Source of the DNA: Acanthosepion esculentum
Lineage: Eukaryota; Mollusca; Cephalopoda; Sepiida; Sepiidae
Length of the DNA stretch: 64,000 bases
NCBI GenBank assembly: GCA_964036315.1
Contig: OZ038496.1
Span: 13,837,622-13,901,621 of the forward strand
Direction: 5' to 3'
Positions 10,866 through 21,270 of the stretch are shown one piece after another. The position numbers and the translations under genes are program-made. The notes under the pieces are model-generated. The model did not search any database, was not told the DNA's origin, and was given only the letters and a program-made list of their open reading frames with translations. Numbering within the stretch: position 1 is the first letter of the stretch; each line of letters starts with the position of its first letter.

Positions 10866-10912
10866 ATATATATATATATACATATATATATTTTTTTTTT
10901 TTTCAAGGTCCA
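10866..10912. repeat. TA-rich microsatellite and T run
   Basis: An alternating TA tract interrupted by a C (about 10866-10890) runs into a 13-bp T run. It is simple sequence with no gene. Confidence 0.7.
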
Positions 10913-11226
10913 TGATTGCCAATGGTCCATATTATGAAGCTGCCTGACATGTAGCAAATGATTATTGATCCAGACAGTAAATATGTTCAATAAAGTTGAA
11001 ATTGAAAATATAATTCTACTTCTAGTATACTTTATGACTTATACCGTCATTACCGCAGATAAATAATGGACAGTTTCGTTTTGATTAAAAAAAAAAAAAA
11101 AAAAAAATCTCTCGGTGATTGTTTTTAATGAGAAAAAGAAAGCAAACAAAGATAGATGATAATGTTCTCATATGTTTAAGGTCTGCTTTGGTAAAATGAA
11201 AGGATTAGTCAGTTTTTAAATATTTC

Positions 11227-11258
<32 letters not shown>

Positions 11259-11264
11259 ACAGTG

Positions 11265-11600
11265 ACGTTTATCCTGTACAAGGCCCAGACGCCACTCAAG
11301 GTAGAGGGTAACAGAATAAGTGGCATAATTTATGTGGGGAAGATAATGGTTGAATCTAGACTTGAATAGATTAAGATTGGGGAAAGCATCCTCCTGGGAG
11401 TCAGTTCCACAGAACAGTGGTTTGCAGGAAGAATGCTTGAGTGGAACGGACTTCTGCTTTAAATAATGACCTGCTTATGATTGTTATGGCAATATTTTGT
11501 TGAAGTTGTTAACCTCAAATATTTAACGATGCAATAAGGGGTACTTTCAAGGGTATTTTATAATTGGGAAACTTGGAAGGAGTTTATTTAGTCGTTAACT
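11265..11600. repeat. Possible LINE 3' UTR fragment
   Basis: The segment after a 24-bp T run contains AGTTCCACAGAACAGTGG and GCAGGAAGAATGCTTGAG, similar in style to the LINE-derived text at 4690-4720. I could not align it end to end, so the assignment is weak. Confidence 0.3.
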
Positions 11601-11769
11601 TAAGAATTATGAGTCAAAGGAAATTCAAATAGGAAAACTGAAATTTCCGTGGGGTCTGCTTGTTAAAAAAAAAAAAAAAAAAAAAAAGAAAACCCTTATA
11701 CTTTTTATGTTACATTGGAATTTCTTTACTAGGTATTTACTCTTGTCTCCCCACTAAGACGAGTTGTGA

Positions 11770-12015
11770 CACAAGGTCTTTTTTAAGGTGGGGACCCCGA
11801 GGGCGTACACCCGGGAAAGGAACAAAAATTGCCTGCAGCCCCCGCAACCGTTGGTTGTGCTGGCCTCAATGCAAGCACCAATCCCTCTCTCTGGTGTAAT
11901 GACAGGGCGTGGCCTCGGGCAGCTGTTCCCCAGGGCTGGGCACCTCTCAGTATAATTTTCCTCAGTTGTGACTCTGTCCTTTGACGGTGTCACCCCTGAG
12001 TGTACTCTGTCCAAG
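11770..12015. other. GC-rich island in AT-rich surroundings
   Basis: About 245 bp here are visibly richer in G and C than anything nearby and contain CpGs. Short open frames exist on both strands (for example 11754-12014 minus, 86 codons), but neither resembles a known protein. It lies just upstream of the first recognised coding exon. An old repeat, a regulatory element or an unrecognised exon are all possible. Confidence 0.35.
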
Positions 12016-12203
12016 AACAGAGATGCAAATGAGAGATGATAAATCGCTGTTACAAACCACGAGAGAGAGAGTAATTTACACTAATATTTCTTTACTATGA
12101 TGTAATAGAAACCATTTCTTGAATTTCCTTTTCCCCAATTGTCTTGGATAACGAAACCAAAAACATATCCTGTTCTAATCCATTGTGCTTTTCTCTTTTG
12201 CAG

Positions 12204-12306
12204 GTTGTAGATTTACGATTAAATCCTGGATCCAGATCCATATTAAAACGCAAGAAACGCCAAACAAAAATAGAAAACCAGTCTGCAGAATTGCGTAAGC
12301 ATGGAA
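12204..12306 (+). CDS. Coding exon of an unidentified gene (first visible of three)
   Basis: The exon is bounded by a polypyrimidine tract and CAG acceptor (12201-12203) and a consensus donor GTAAGT at 12307. One frame is open through all 103 bases and encodes 34 residues beginning VVDLRLNPGSRSILKRKKRQ, a strongly basic stretch that could serve as a nuclear-localisation or nucleic-acid-contact segment (inference). The last base carries the split codon A|AT, which joins exon 19067-19193 in phase. There is no in-frame ATG, so the true start lies upstream, probably outside the window. I do not recognise the family. Confidence 0.8.
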
Positions 12307-12359
12307 GTAAGTAACTCTATGTAAATCATATTTCTCTGAACATTTATTTATTTTTCCCT

Positions 12360-12575
12360 CAATAGGATTAGATGGGTTTTTCTATCATCCGGTTCACACT
12401 CCTCCCCAGTCTTTTTTAACAGGAATAGAGGTTTATCCCTTGTTTCCTGTTTAGGATTGGGTTTTGGGTTCCTTCTAAAGTCTTTTCATTCTCTTTCATT
12501 CCCAGTAGCCTCTTGTGTCTTAGTGGCATTATCACCTTGCTTGGGGTGAATTGGCTAAAGAAAAACTGTATCCTT
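12360..12575 (+). repeat. High-copy repeat D (LINE-tail SINE-like), copy 1
   Basis: This is one of at least six copies of a roughly 200-bp unit. Its order is AATAGGAGTAGATAGGTT-like start, CACTCCTCCCCAGTCTTTT, AGAGGTTTATCCCTTGTTTC, CAGTAGCCTCTTGTGTCTTA and TCACCTTGCTTGGGGTGAAT, then an A-rich end. Other copies are at 17605, 17775, 19450 (minus), 19733 (minus), 46795 and 60110 (minus). The final TTGGGGTGAA and A-rich tail match the 3' end of the LINE at 4399-5220. Confidence 0.8.
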
Positions 12576-13288
12576 TTTATTCGTTGTTCATGGGCAATTT
12601 GGTTTTGCAAAGTATTTTTTAATTAACTACCAGCAATTTCATACCTCAAAGCTAACTTAAACATTCAGGAAGATTTTTTTTCTTTTAAATTTTAAATATG
12701 CTGTTAACATTGTAGGTTTTTCTCGAGTATAGGGTCACAGCCTTGCTATGCCAGTGCCCACAACCTAACTTCACTAGTCTTTGCTGCTATGGTTTTTGTA
12801 AAACGTCTGTTTTTAGATGGTGAAGTTGCTAGTGCTGAATCCAACTGTTTTTTGTTTTTTATTCAGAGTTGCCTATCAAAGCAAAAGAGCATAGTCTATT
12901 CTGCTATTATACCACATCTGATTAGAGAAAAAGATGGGTTTCTATATTTTCAAGAGTATTTGTGTGGGTGCAACGGTCTCAGTTGGGATCTGAACTTGAC
13001 GTGCCAATTCCATTTTCTGCACCAATAACCATTACCTTACATGCATGTCTGAATTTTAAAATTTTGATAATCCTTGCTTTAGAACCTACTGGGGTATATA
13101 AGTATAAGTTTTTGACCTCCTTACAACAAGGGCGGCTATTCTATACATGAATTTTTCAATGTGCAAATTCAGACACACAATACAGTTATTTTGCTCTGTA
13201 AATATTTAGCATTTTTGTATAATTTATTGATGTGATATAAAAACAAGTTGGGCATTATTCCCTTTAATTTTGAATTTTTCATAAATTT

Positions 13289-13492
13289 TAACCCTTTGAA
13301 CCCTGCGCTCCTGAACAAGTTTAACCCTTCTGCCTGAGCTCCCGGGTCAAAATTCACAAATAATTGGTATGTAATATTTCACAGTAGATATAAAAATGGT
13401 TACAAGTCTTTACCCACAGTTCAACTGGTGACTGGGTATTAAGTAATTTTTCTCTACCACTAGTAAAGCAGTGGTCAGGGCTCAAAGGTTTA
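13289..13492. mobile_element. MITE with TTGAGCCCTG-type inverted ends, copy 1
   Basis: The left end ACCCTTTGAACCCTGCGC and the right end CAGGGCTCAAAGGTTTAA are inverted repeats. The element aligns over its length with the reverse complement of 52253-52457, including CTCTACCACTAGTAAAGCAGTGG and TAATTGGTATGTAATATTTC. It is non-coding. The same end sequence forms part of the 137-bp tandem repeat at 52.4-53.2 kb. Confidence 0.75.
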
Positions 13493-13567
13493 ATATTCGC
13501 ATTACATTACTGAGTGTTAGATATAATTCTGTTCAGATGTTCCCAGGTCTAAAAAATGTTTACAGGA

Positions 13568-13608
13568 TAATGATTACTAGAAATGATTACTAGAAATGAT
13601 TACTAGAA
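13568..13608. repeat. 13-bp tandem repeat, three copies
   Basis: The unit ATGATTACTAGAA occurs three times in direct succession without mismatch. It is a short intronic repeat. Confidence 0.85.
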
Positions 13609-14014
13609 ATTAATAATTTCAGAAGAATTTGGGATTTAGGATAACTTAACAAATTTCATTTTCAATAATAAATTTGTCCTCAAATCAACAATTTTTTTCA
13701 AAATGTGAAAATGGGTTTAAAAATACAAAGTCTGCAGTTTTCATCAATGAATTTGCATTTCCTAATATTTTCTTTTTCCTTTTTTGAATTGTATTGAAGA
13801 ACTGAAGTTTTAAAAAAATTTGAAAAGGTATAAAAATGCAAATATTCTTGTCACACATGCTTATTATTAAATCTAAACTGATTAGCAAAAATCACTAATG
13901 TCTTGCATGTAATCCTGCAACTCAACACTTCTGCTACATGCATCATGTCTCTTATGTAAACATTTTGTTTAAATAAGACATGATGCATAAGACAAGGACT
14001 AAAAAAAAAAGCTA

Positions 14015-14515
14015 TATATAATACTAAGACCCTCAGAGAATCAGGAAGGACATACTCTTCAAAAATCCAAAGAATGACTGCTGGGACTTGTAGCACAGTC
14101 ACTTCCTGTCTCACCAGAAGACTCTCGAGTTCCTGTGCTGCCATCATGGTCATTAGGGTGTTCCCCTATATGGCAACGGGGTTTACGGCACCATTTCATT
14201 TGTGACGCATCAAGCATTATCTCATTATCACGGCCAATCAAAACAGGGCCACATCCACACAAAATCATACATCTGAAAGAGGAAAAAATCCTCAGGTTAA
14301 GTTTTGCAGGTTAGTTTCTTAATTAAAAAATGGAAGAAAAAGCAAAACACAATAAGGGCTTAAAAAAAAAAAAAGCACAAAGATAAGAAAAGACAAGAAG
14401 GCCACATTGTTCATATATGGTAGTAGGTGAAGAAAATAATTTGGCTATGGTGGTAAAGGTCAATGGATTAGTAGCTGAACAAGTAACCCTAGAAGGTGTG
14501 GGGGGTATTATTATT
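14015..14515 (-). repeat. Inverted duplication of the terminal coding exon with flanking intron
   Basis: Read on the minus strand, this segment reproduces 21046-21528. The order is the dispersed sequence R4 with ACCATATATGAACAATG, CCCTTATTGTGTTTTGC and AATTAAGAAACTA, then a polypyrimidine tract with CAG acceptor, the whole coding exon, its stop and about 40 bp of 3' sequence ending near CTGAGGGTCTTAGTATTATA. It lies in the intron between exons 12204-12306 and 19067-19193, antisense to the gene. The identity and retained exon structure suggest a recent duplication. A misassembly cannot be excluded from sequence alone. Confidence 0.85.
14059..14272 (-). pseudogene. Inverted copy of the gene's last coding exon (intact frame)
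   Basis: The copy keeps the AG acceptor (14273-14274 on the minus strand), an uninterrupted frame and the TGA stop. Eight of 214 bases differ from the sense exon. The differences give three amino-acid changes (Pro to Leu in the IPCGC motif, Asp to Glu before HPNDHD, Asn to His near the C-terminus), and four others are synonymous. All cysteines of the exon are retained. It has no upstream coding exons on its own strand, so it is most likely a non-functional copy. It could still be an exon of an antisense transcript or the arm of an RNA hairpin. Confidence 0.75.
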
Positions 14516-14639
14516 ATCATTATGATGATGATGTCACCACCACCTTGAGAGCTTTATGAGTGTAGTGAAAATTTCATTAAAATTATATTATAGACATTCT
14601 TTGCTTTTATGGTCATGGGTTTGTTCACACAAATTATTT

Positions 14640-14870
14640 ATTCAACAGCAAGGCCTCTGAACAGGTTTTGAGGAGTGTGAAACCACCTCTTAATTGCTGT
14701 TGTTCCCTGGTTCATCCACCCTAACTCAGAATGGCAACACCTGTTAGGGTCCCAGCTATGGGAAAATAATGAACCTCCAAACACTATCAAAGTATAAAAA
14801 TACATTTCACAGTAAAAATACCAGCAATACATTATTATAAAAAAAAATATTAAAAAAAATACCAACGATG
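14640..14870 (+). repeat. Dispersed repeat R3, copy 1
   Basis: The blocks ACCACCTCTTAATTGCTGTT, CACCTGTTAGGGTCCCAGC, AACACTAT(C/G)AAAGTATAAAA and ATACCAGCAATACATT recur in the same order at 20205-20520, and in part at 37190-37515. It is a non-coding intronic insertion. Confidence 0.75.
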
Positions 14871-14989
14871 CATATTTGTAGCAAAATGACCAAGAACACA
14901 TTTTTAAATTTCTAGAGAGTGCTTATTTTCCATGAAAATGGAAAAATGGAATGGTCTACTTCAAACAAATCGCAATTTTGAAATGGAAA

Positions 14990-15740
14990 TTTTTTTTTTT
15001 ACTAACAATCAGATTCATCAACTGCCATTTTAATTTGTCACTGTTTACCTTTACTAACTCTCAAAGGATGAAGTTGGTAATGTTTTAATACATCACCGTA
15101 CCTACTGCCTCCCTAAAGTTTACTGTATTTAGGAACCAGGTTTTATGAAGTTGTTTTGATTTAATTAAAATAAAAAATTTAAAAAAAGGTGGTAGTAGAG
15201 GGAAGGTGAAACAATTTTTTTGTTTGTTTTATCCTTTCTTTTTCCTTATCGCACATGGTGACAGAGGTGGGGGTGCAGTTTGTCATTTCAGAAAGCTGTA
15301 TTTTACAAATTAGACATTTTCAAAAATGTTCTTTAATAATTTCAATAAAGTGACCAAACGATAATGTAAGCTTTTTGTCTGTAGATGATTTTGTGGTTTG
15401 TCTTTTCTGTAGGTTTTGGCACTTTCACTTAATTCTTATTTAAGACTGTAGAATTCTTTGCAGAGGTTGTCCCAGTTAGATTAACAGCTGAAGTGTGAGG
15501 TAGATAACCCTATCAAGCTGGAGCAACTTATCCAATGGGTGGATATTCCAGATTTTTCATTTTCTTTTTAGCTTGTTTAATAACATTTATATATTGTTAC
15601 ACTTTCTCACTAAGTAATTATAATGAAGCAAATAGAAATCTATACTGAAAACTGAAAAAAAAAAATGAAATTCCCTAAAAGCCAAAATGTAATTAAAGAA
15701 AATATGAAACGGAAAATTGTTCCCTCTAAATATCTGTATA
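14990..15740. other. Intronic sequence, nothing recognised
   Basis: AT-rich intron between exons 12204 and 19067. No coding potential or repeat match was seen. Confidence 0.4.
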
Positions 15741-15748
15741 TCAAAATA

Positions 15749-16978
15749 CAGTAGAATCCCTCATATCTGGACATGATTTTAATGTACACTATTTACACTA
15801 AGTTCTCCACTGCCTTATCCGCTGTACCATGTGTCCTCGGGGACAAATGGCACAGTAGATAAAGGCGTTAGTTAGATCCAGTGACAGGACCGAAAGAGTG
15901 TGAGTTCAATACCCAGTTAAGGCAGTGGAGAACTTGGAGAGGGGAATTAACAGGAGATAACTGATAACTGACATCCATTAAACATGGCACGTGGAACTAG
16001 AACAGTCTACCCCAGTGAGCGAAATAAAGGGTTCAGTTCGACATTCCAAGCACCTGAAGAAGGCCGGAGTGTACAATGGCCGAAATGTTGTAATAAATAT
16101 GGCGACAAAGATGAGGACAATAGTCCGAATAATGTAAATAATGTACATAATACCTCATCTCAGAAATATAGACATGATTTTGGTGTGTACATTTAAAGTA
16201 TTTGGGTGATATATAACTGATGTGAAATTTCTGTTTTTCAGGAAATTTACTTTGGATAATTGCTTATTTCACCCTAATTGCTTGTATTGATGCAAAAGAT
16301 GATGGGAATAAGAGGAAAAGAACAATTTTGGGGTTATTGCAAAAAGTGGAAATTTTAAACAGACTAGACACTGGTGAAAGTTCATTGTAACTAATGGCTG
16401 AGTTCAACTTAGGAAAGTCAACATTGTATGATATAAAATCTTCCAAAGAAACTATTCTCCAGCGTTCACACTGTCGCAATGAACGAGAAAATAAAAAAAA
16501 CATCATTGTGATGAAACCTGGACTGGAATTGAAAAAGCTATTGAAAAGGGTGTCAGTTTTATGGAAAGAAATCCAGCATTCAGCTATGACGATTGCAATA
16601 ATGCACACAGTTAAAAAAAAAAGTGTCTTTTGTTTAAAAAGTTTCAAGAACAAAAACAAAACAAAATGTGGAAAAGTTGAGAATGACATTAGAAGAGAAA
16701 GAATCGTCATGCAACAAAATCATTGTTACATTATTTGTTTTGCATACGTGGCAGACTTAATTTAAAGAATTTTCATTAACATTACATAATTTATTTGTTT
16801 CCGTTATATTTCACTCACCATTAGATTATTTTGTTTACTATAAAACATTGAAAATAAATGTTAAACCTGATTTCAGTTCTTTTATTTTAATCTAAATATA
16901 ACACATCATATTCGGACTTTGTGACCAATTTCTCATATCTGGAAGGCCTTCTTAGTCCAGCTGTCAGGGATTCTATTA
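15749..16978 (+). mobile_element. pogo/Tigger-like DNA transposon remnant
   Basis: The left end CAGTAGAATCCCTCATATCT (15749) and the right end AGGGATTCTATTA (to 16978) are inverted repeats, flanked by TA on both sides (15747-15748 and 16979-16980), as in pogo elements. Around 16305-16480 the translation reads KRKRTILGLLQKVEILNRLD, then LMAEFNLGKSTLYDIKSSKE. This is the N-terminal helix-turn-helix of the pogo/CENP-B type. A stop codon lies between the two parts and the DDE catalytic domain is missing, so the copy is dead. A SINE-like unit at 15789-16170 is nested near the left end. Confidence 0.8.
15789..16170 (+). repeat. SINE family C nested in the pogo element, with target-site duplication
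   Basis: GACATGATTTTAATGTACA (15770-15788) before it and GACATGATTTTGGTGTGTACA (16171-16191) after it form the target duplication. Inside are a tRNA-like box A (GGCACAGTAGATAAAGGCG) and box B (GTGAGTTCAATACC), then CCTGAAGAAGGCCGG and ATGGCGACAAAGATGAGGAC. Its first about 45 bp are an inverted copy of the internal AAGGCAGTGGAGAACTT region, so the unit has a foldback start. Relatives are at 28400-28660, 47430-47940 and 47985-48250. Confidence 0.75.
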
Positions 16979-17486
16979 TATTTTTTTTTTTTTTTTATAT
17001 TTGGATTTTAAATCTCTTCTTGGATATGTGTCCTTCTTTTTCTTGGTTAATGAAGCAACAACTCTTGAATTGGTTCATTCCCCAGCCATCCTTTTCGCCA
17101 TTTTTTTTTTCTCTTTTCTCAACATTTTCTGCTTCATTTTCTTTTGCATTGTAATTAACTGAAGTTAATAACAAAATTGGCAAAAATGTAATAAACCATA
17201 TCTGATCATATCATTGATTGATAATCCCTGATTTAGAACGTACTGGGTTAGATGTATAACCAAGAAAATGTTGTTAATTTGTGCATAATCTCCATCCTTT
17301 GTTACATAAAACTGTTGGGACATTTTTGTCTTGCCTCTAAAAAAAACTGTTTACAAATACATTAAATCTGAAAGGTATTTTAATTTAATTTTCAAATCAA
17401 ATACTTTGAAAAGGTTTTTCTTGAATTTTACAAAATATAAAAACACAAAACATTAAAATACTTAAAATTTCATGTTTTACATGTAC

Positions 17487-18610
17487 AGTTATGGCCAAGA
17501 GTTTAAGAATCAACATTTAAAAAAAAAAAAAAAAACTCATAAAAATAAAAGGTATGTCAATGCTTCAAATTTATTAAAAGCAGTTTTTCTTTAATTTCAA
17601 TATCAACTATCGTCCAGTTCGCACTCCTTCCCAGTCTTTTGAACGGGAGTAGGGGTTTGTCCCTTATTTCCTGTTTATGATTGGCTTTCCGGTCCCTTCT
17701 AATGGCTACTTCAACTCAATACTTCTAAAATCACTGCCTCAATTTTATTCACTAATTAATTTTTTCTCTCCTCAATAGGAGTAGATAGGTTCACCTACAA
17801 CCCGGTTCACACTCCTCCCCAGTTTTTTGAATGGTAGTAGAGGTTTATCTCATGTTCCCTGTTTAGGAGTGGGTTTCTGTTTCCTTCTAAAGTATTTTCA
17901 TTCTCTTTCACTACCAGTAGCCTCTTGTGGCATTATCACTTTGCTTGATTGAAACAATAAAATAAAAAAAAAAATTAAAAAAATCTGATATTTTGTATGG
18001 CCACCATTTGTCTTGATAACTGTTTCATCATGATGATGCATGCTGGCTATGAGACTTTGGCAATATTCTGCTGAAATCCCAGTGGTCCAGACATCCTAGA
18101 TAGTGGTCACAATGGAATTGGCTGCCTGTTTGTCTGCAACCAGATTCTTCAGGATTGAAGTTAGGGCTGTTACCAGGCCATTCCAATATAGTGATCTTGA
18201 TCTTCTAAAGATGTTCATTCACTCCCTTCTTTGCCTTGTGGCATGGTGCACCATCATGCATAAATATGCTGCAACTGTGTACGTGCACGTGAATCCCTAG
18301 TTTATCCTGCAACAATTCCAGATACTTTTGAGCATTTGTGGTTGTTCCAGAGTTCAAGAAGTATAAACCAGCAATTTCATCTGGCTGGGAGAATCTTTCA
18401 TAGTTTGTATCATATCTTATTCCTGGAGGCCTTCTGGAATGCTACTGATGTACAACAAACTGTTGCATTTTGGATTCAGCAGAGAACATACTGTTTTCCT
18501 ATTGTATATATCCTGGCAGGTCACACATTTGGGAATATTGAAAATAATTGTTTCTCTGGGATTGTAGTCTTGGAATATACTATTAACTCAAAATGCTAAA
18601 CCAGGGTGTT
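17487..18610 (-). mobile_element. Tc1-like transposon remnant with nested repeats
   Basis: The left end ACAGTTATGGCCAAGAGTTT resembles Tc1-family termini. On the minus strand at about 18240-18265 the translation gives FMHDGAPCH, the block holding the second catalytic Asp of Tc1-like transposases. A degraded rest of the transposase extends over about 17980-18560, with frameshifts. Two copies of repeat D (17605-17700 and 17775-17965) sit between the left end and the coding remnant. The right inverted repeat was not found. Confidence 0.65.
17605..17965 (+). repeat. Repeat D, two adjacent copies in the Tc1-like element
   Basis: A partial copy (17605-17700, with CACTCCTTCCCAGTCTTTTG and GGTTTGTCCCTTATTTCCTG) is followed by a fuller copy (17775-17965, with AGAGGTTTATCTCATGTTCC and CACTACCAGTAGCCTCTTGT). 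Both are plus-oriented. Confidence 0.75.
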
Positions 18611-19050
18611 TTCAGAGCTATTTGGCATGATTTAAATTTTTTATTTGTATGCTTGTGTGATTTTCTGTATTATATATTTTGTTTGGAGGTGTCATATTTA
18701 AGTTTCTAAATTTTACCCTTTAATGACTCAGCTGATTTTCTTTTCTTTGGCTGATTTTCTTTTCTTTTCTTGACTGTTTACCAATGAGTGACTGTTTACC
18801 AACGTGCTATAAGGTCTCCTTTGATTGGTCACTAATTTCTGGCTACATAACTGGTCCTTGAAATGTTCAAAATGGCTGAATATTTCCCAGACAGACCACC
18901 TATTTCATCTCTGACCTTCAATACAGAAAGTTCAAAGAACATATTGGATGAAACAATGTTAAAGACAACACAATCCCCAGAATATATGGAATGAAGACAA
19001 AGTTGTCTTGAATGAAAAGGTCTTGGTTTGTTCTTAATTTTTAAATTCCT
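18610..19050. other. Intronic sequence, nothing recognised
   Basis: The short repeated phrase GCTGATTTTCTTTTCTTT and the phrase TGACTGTTTACCAA each occur twice in tandem near 18730-18800. No gene. Confidence 0.4.
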
Positions 19051-19066
19051 CTTTTGCTTGTTTCAG

Positions 19067-19193
19067 ATTCATGCTCTTGTGAAATGTGTGAAGGCATTCG
19101 GTCAGTTGGCAACATTGTAGCAAAGAGACGAGAAAGGAAACGACGAGAAAGAGAAGAAGCGCTTATGGAGAATGATGGCTTCTATTGGAGAAA
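19067..19193 (+). CDS. Coding exon 2 of the visible gene end
   Basis: The acceptor TTTCAG ends at 19066 and the donor GTGAGT begins at 19194. The 127-base frame is open and joins both neighbours in phase: it starts with the last two bases of an Asn codon and ends with two bases of a Lys codon. It encodes SCSCEMCEGIRSVGNIVAKR, then a highly charged RERKRREREEALMENDGFYW segment likely to be helical. Three cysteines (CxCxxC) open the exon and pair naturally with the cysteines of the next exon as a possible metal-binding or disulphide module (inference). The family is not recognised. Confidence 0.85.
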
Positions 19194-19369
19194 GTGAGTT
19201 TGTTTTGGCTTTTATTTTACTCTGTACCCATGATTTGTGTATGTGTAATGGCGCAGAGATTCTGTTTTAACAATCATTTTTGTTTAATCATGCTAATCAC
19301 TCAGATCATAGAAAGCTATCTAAAGCTAATCTGAAAATGACTTAAATTCTCTGAAGTATTTTTCTCTTG

Positions 19370-20110
19370 CAAATCTCCAAAATGGAATACTGCTGTCATG
19401 TCTGGGTTGAAACTGCTCAATTTGCACTTTCCAACTTTTGAGTTCAACATTTTTTTTTTTTTTTAATCAATTCACCCCAAGCAAGGTGATAATGCCACTA
19501 AGATGCAAAGAGCTACTGGGAGTGAAAGAGAATGAAAAGAATTTAGAAGGAACTGGAAAGCCAATCCTAAACAGGAAACAAGGGATAAACCTCTACTCCT
19601 GTTCAAGAGACCAGGAAGGAGTGTGAACTGGGTGATAGGCAAATCTATCTACTCCTATTGAAGGAAAAATAAATAGTAAATAAAATTACTGAGTTTAGGT
19701 GGAGACATTAGAGGTATAGAGTTGAAGTTGATTTTAGAAGGAACCGGAAAGCCAACCCTAAATGGAAAACAAGGGACAAACCTCTACTCCTGTTCAAAAG
19801 ACTGGGAACGAATGTGAACCAGACAATAGGGGAACCTATCTACTCCTATTATGTATTTACGCAGTCTTGTACATGAATTTATTTTCTCTATAGCCACTTT
19901 CCCCACTATTTAGTTTTACCAGTTCAGATCTTTACAGCGAGGACTCGCTATGCTGTGTCCACAGATTTGAATCATCCATATTTCCTCTTTATTCCAATTG
20001 TAAGAAGTTCCAACAGCTTTTCCAAAAGAATTACCTTTTTGCGGAACAGATTTCCATGGGGATGCTTTCTTGAACGCTACAATCTTAACCCCTTCAGTAA
20101 ACTTCTACCA
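19370..20110 (+). mobile_element. LINE remnant split by repeat D copies
   Basis: At 19370-19440 the translation reads KMEYCCHVWVETAQ, matching the PCMEYCCHIWSG block of the LINE at 4.4-5.2 kb. At 19925-20105 shifting frames give text like AVSTDLNHPY, RNRFPWGCFLERYNL, matching its C-terminal LWNSLPYSCFPDKYNL block. Minus-strand repeat D copies lie between them. The sequence is degraded and inactive. Confidence 0.6.
19450..19860 (-). repeat. Repeat D, two minus-strand copies
   Basis: The first copy (about 19450-19665) shows TTCACCCCAAGCAAGGTGAT, AGGAAACAAGGGATAAACCT and the ACTCCTATTGAAGGAA end. The second (19733-19860) shows GGAAAACAAGGGACAAACC and AACCTATCTACTCCTATT. Both are reverse complements of 12360-12575. 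Confidence 0.8.
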
Positions 20111-20204
20111 TGAGTGGCTCTTGAGCCTTGTGCTGGGTGTTAAAAATCCTTTTTTTTTTTTTTGCTTAACCTGCAAGTTCTACATATGATGATAAACTGC
20201 ATCT

Positions 20205-20520
20205 AGCAGCAAAGCCTCTGATGATGAGATTGTAGATTTTGAGAAGCATAGAACCACCTCTTAATTGCTGTTGTTCCCAGGTCCTCTCTAACCGAAGGTG
20301 GTAGCACCTGTTAGGGTCCCAGCTATAGACAAATAGTGACCCCCCCCCCCAAAACCAAAACACTATGAAAGTATAAAAATATATTTTTATAGTAAAAATG
20401 CCAGCAATACATTTTATAGTAGAATTGCCAGCAATGCATTTTATTCACAGTTGAAGCCATAAAATTGCATTCGAAATATTTAGATTTTAGCATTAAATAA
20501 CCCATAGATGTGTTGATATG
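20205..20520 (+). repeat. Dispersed repeat R3, copy 2
   Basis: It aligns with 14640-14870 and continues further. The tail TTTAGATTTTAGCATTAAAT and TGTTGATATGC(T/C)GCTAAACAA is shared with 37450-37505. Confidence 0.75.
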
Positions 20521-20843
20521 CTGCTAAACAATCAACGAACCAACTTAACCTGCCGGCTAAAAGTTATGAAAGGTGCTACCTTGAAGGTACATTGAAGTAT
20601 GATATGATTTCCTTAACCCTTGGTTAGTACCATGGGGTGTCTCAAATCATCCAAATGTTTTTCCTTAGGATTTAACAAATTTTCATGATTAGTCAGTCAG
20701 ATCCCGACTGTTTGTAATGTAAATATAAGGAGTTTCTGGTTTTAGTCATAATATTTGTGTTACATAAAGCAAAGAATATTTATTATAATATAATTTCAAT
20801 AACATTTGGCATAGCACCCCATCAGTGATGATGATGATGATAA

Positions 20844-21022
20844 AATATATAAATAAATAAATAATAATAAAAAGTAAAATAAATAAATAATAATAAAAAG
20901 TAAAATAAATAAATAATAATAAAAAGTAAAACAAATAAATAATAATAAAAAGTAAAATAAATAAATAATAATAAAAAGTAAAATAAATAAATAATAATAA
21001 AAAGTAAAATAAATAAATAATT
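20844..21022. repeat. 26-bp tandem repeat, about 6.5 copies
   Basis: The unit AGTAAAATAAATAAATAATA plus ATAAAA repeats with an exact 26-bp period: AGTAAAA starts at 20873, 20899, 20925, 20951, 20977 and 21003. One copy has a single substitution (ACAAAT). It lies 20 bp upstream of the R4 block and about 250 bp upstream of the terminal exon. Confidence 0.9.
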
Positions 21023-21045
21023 TATAAATTTTTTTTCCCCCTTCT

Positions 21046-21205
21046 AGTGTTACTCTTTTACCACCATAGTCGAATTATTTTCTCGACCCACTACCATATA
21101 TGAACAATGTTTCCTTCTCGTCTTTTCTTATTTTTGTACTTTTGTTTTTTTTTTTAAGCCCTTATTGTGTTTTGCTTTTTCTTGTGGATGTTAATAAGAG
21201 CTTTT
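21046..21205 (+). repeat. Dispersed repeat R4, copy next to the terminal exon
   Basis: The blocks ACCATATATGAACAATG and CTTATTGTGTTTTGCTTTTT recur at 27581-27775 (plus) and, as part of the inverted exon duplication, at about 14340-14500 (minus). The 27.6 kb copy stops where intron sequence specific to the gene begins, so the element predates the exon duplication. Confidence 0.7.
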
Positions 21206-21270
21206 GTTTCCATTTTTAATTAAGAAACTATCCTGCAAAACTTAACCTGAGGATTTTTTTTCTCTTTCAG

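Noticed and set aside
16264..16765. Two overlapping ORFs of 148 (minus) and 123 (plus) codons as host genes
   Set aside because: The plus frame is the pogo-type helix-turn-helix remnant within inverted repeats, and the minus frame is its shadow.
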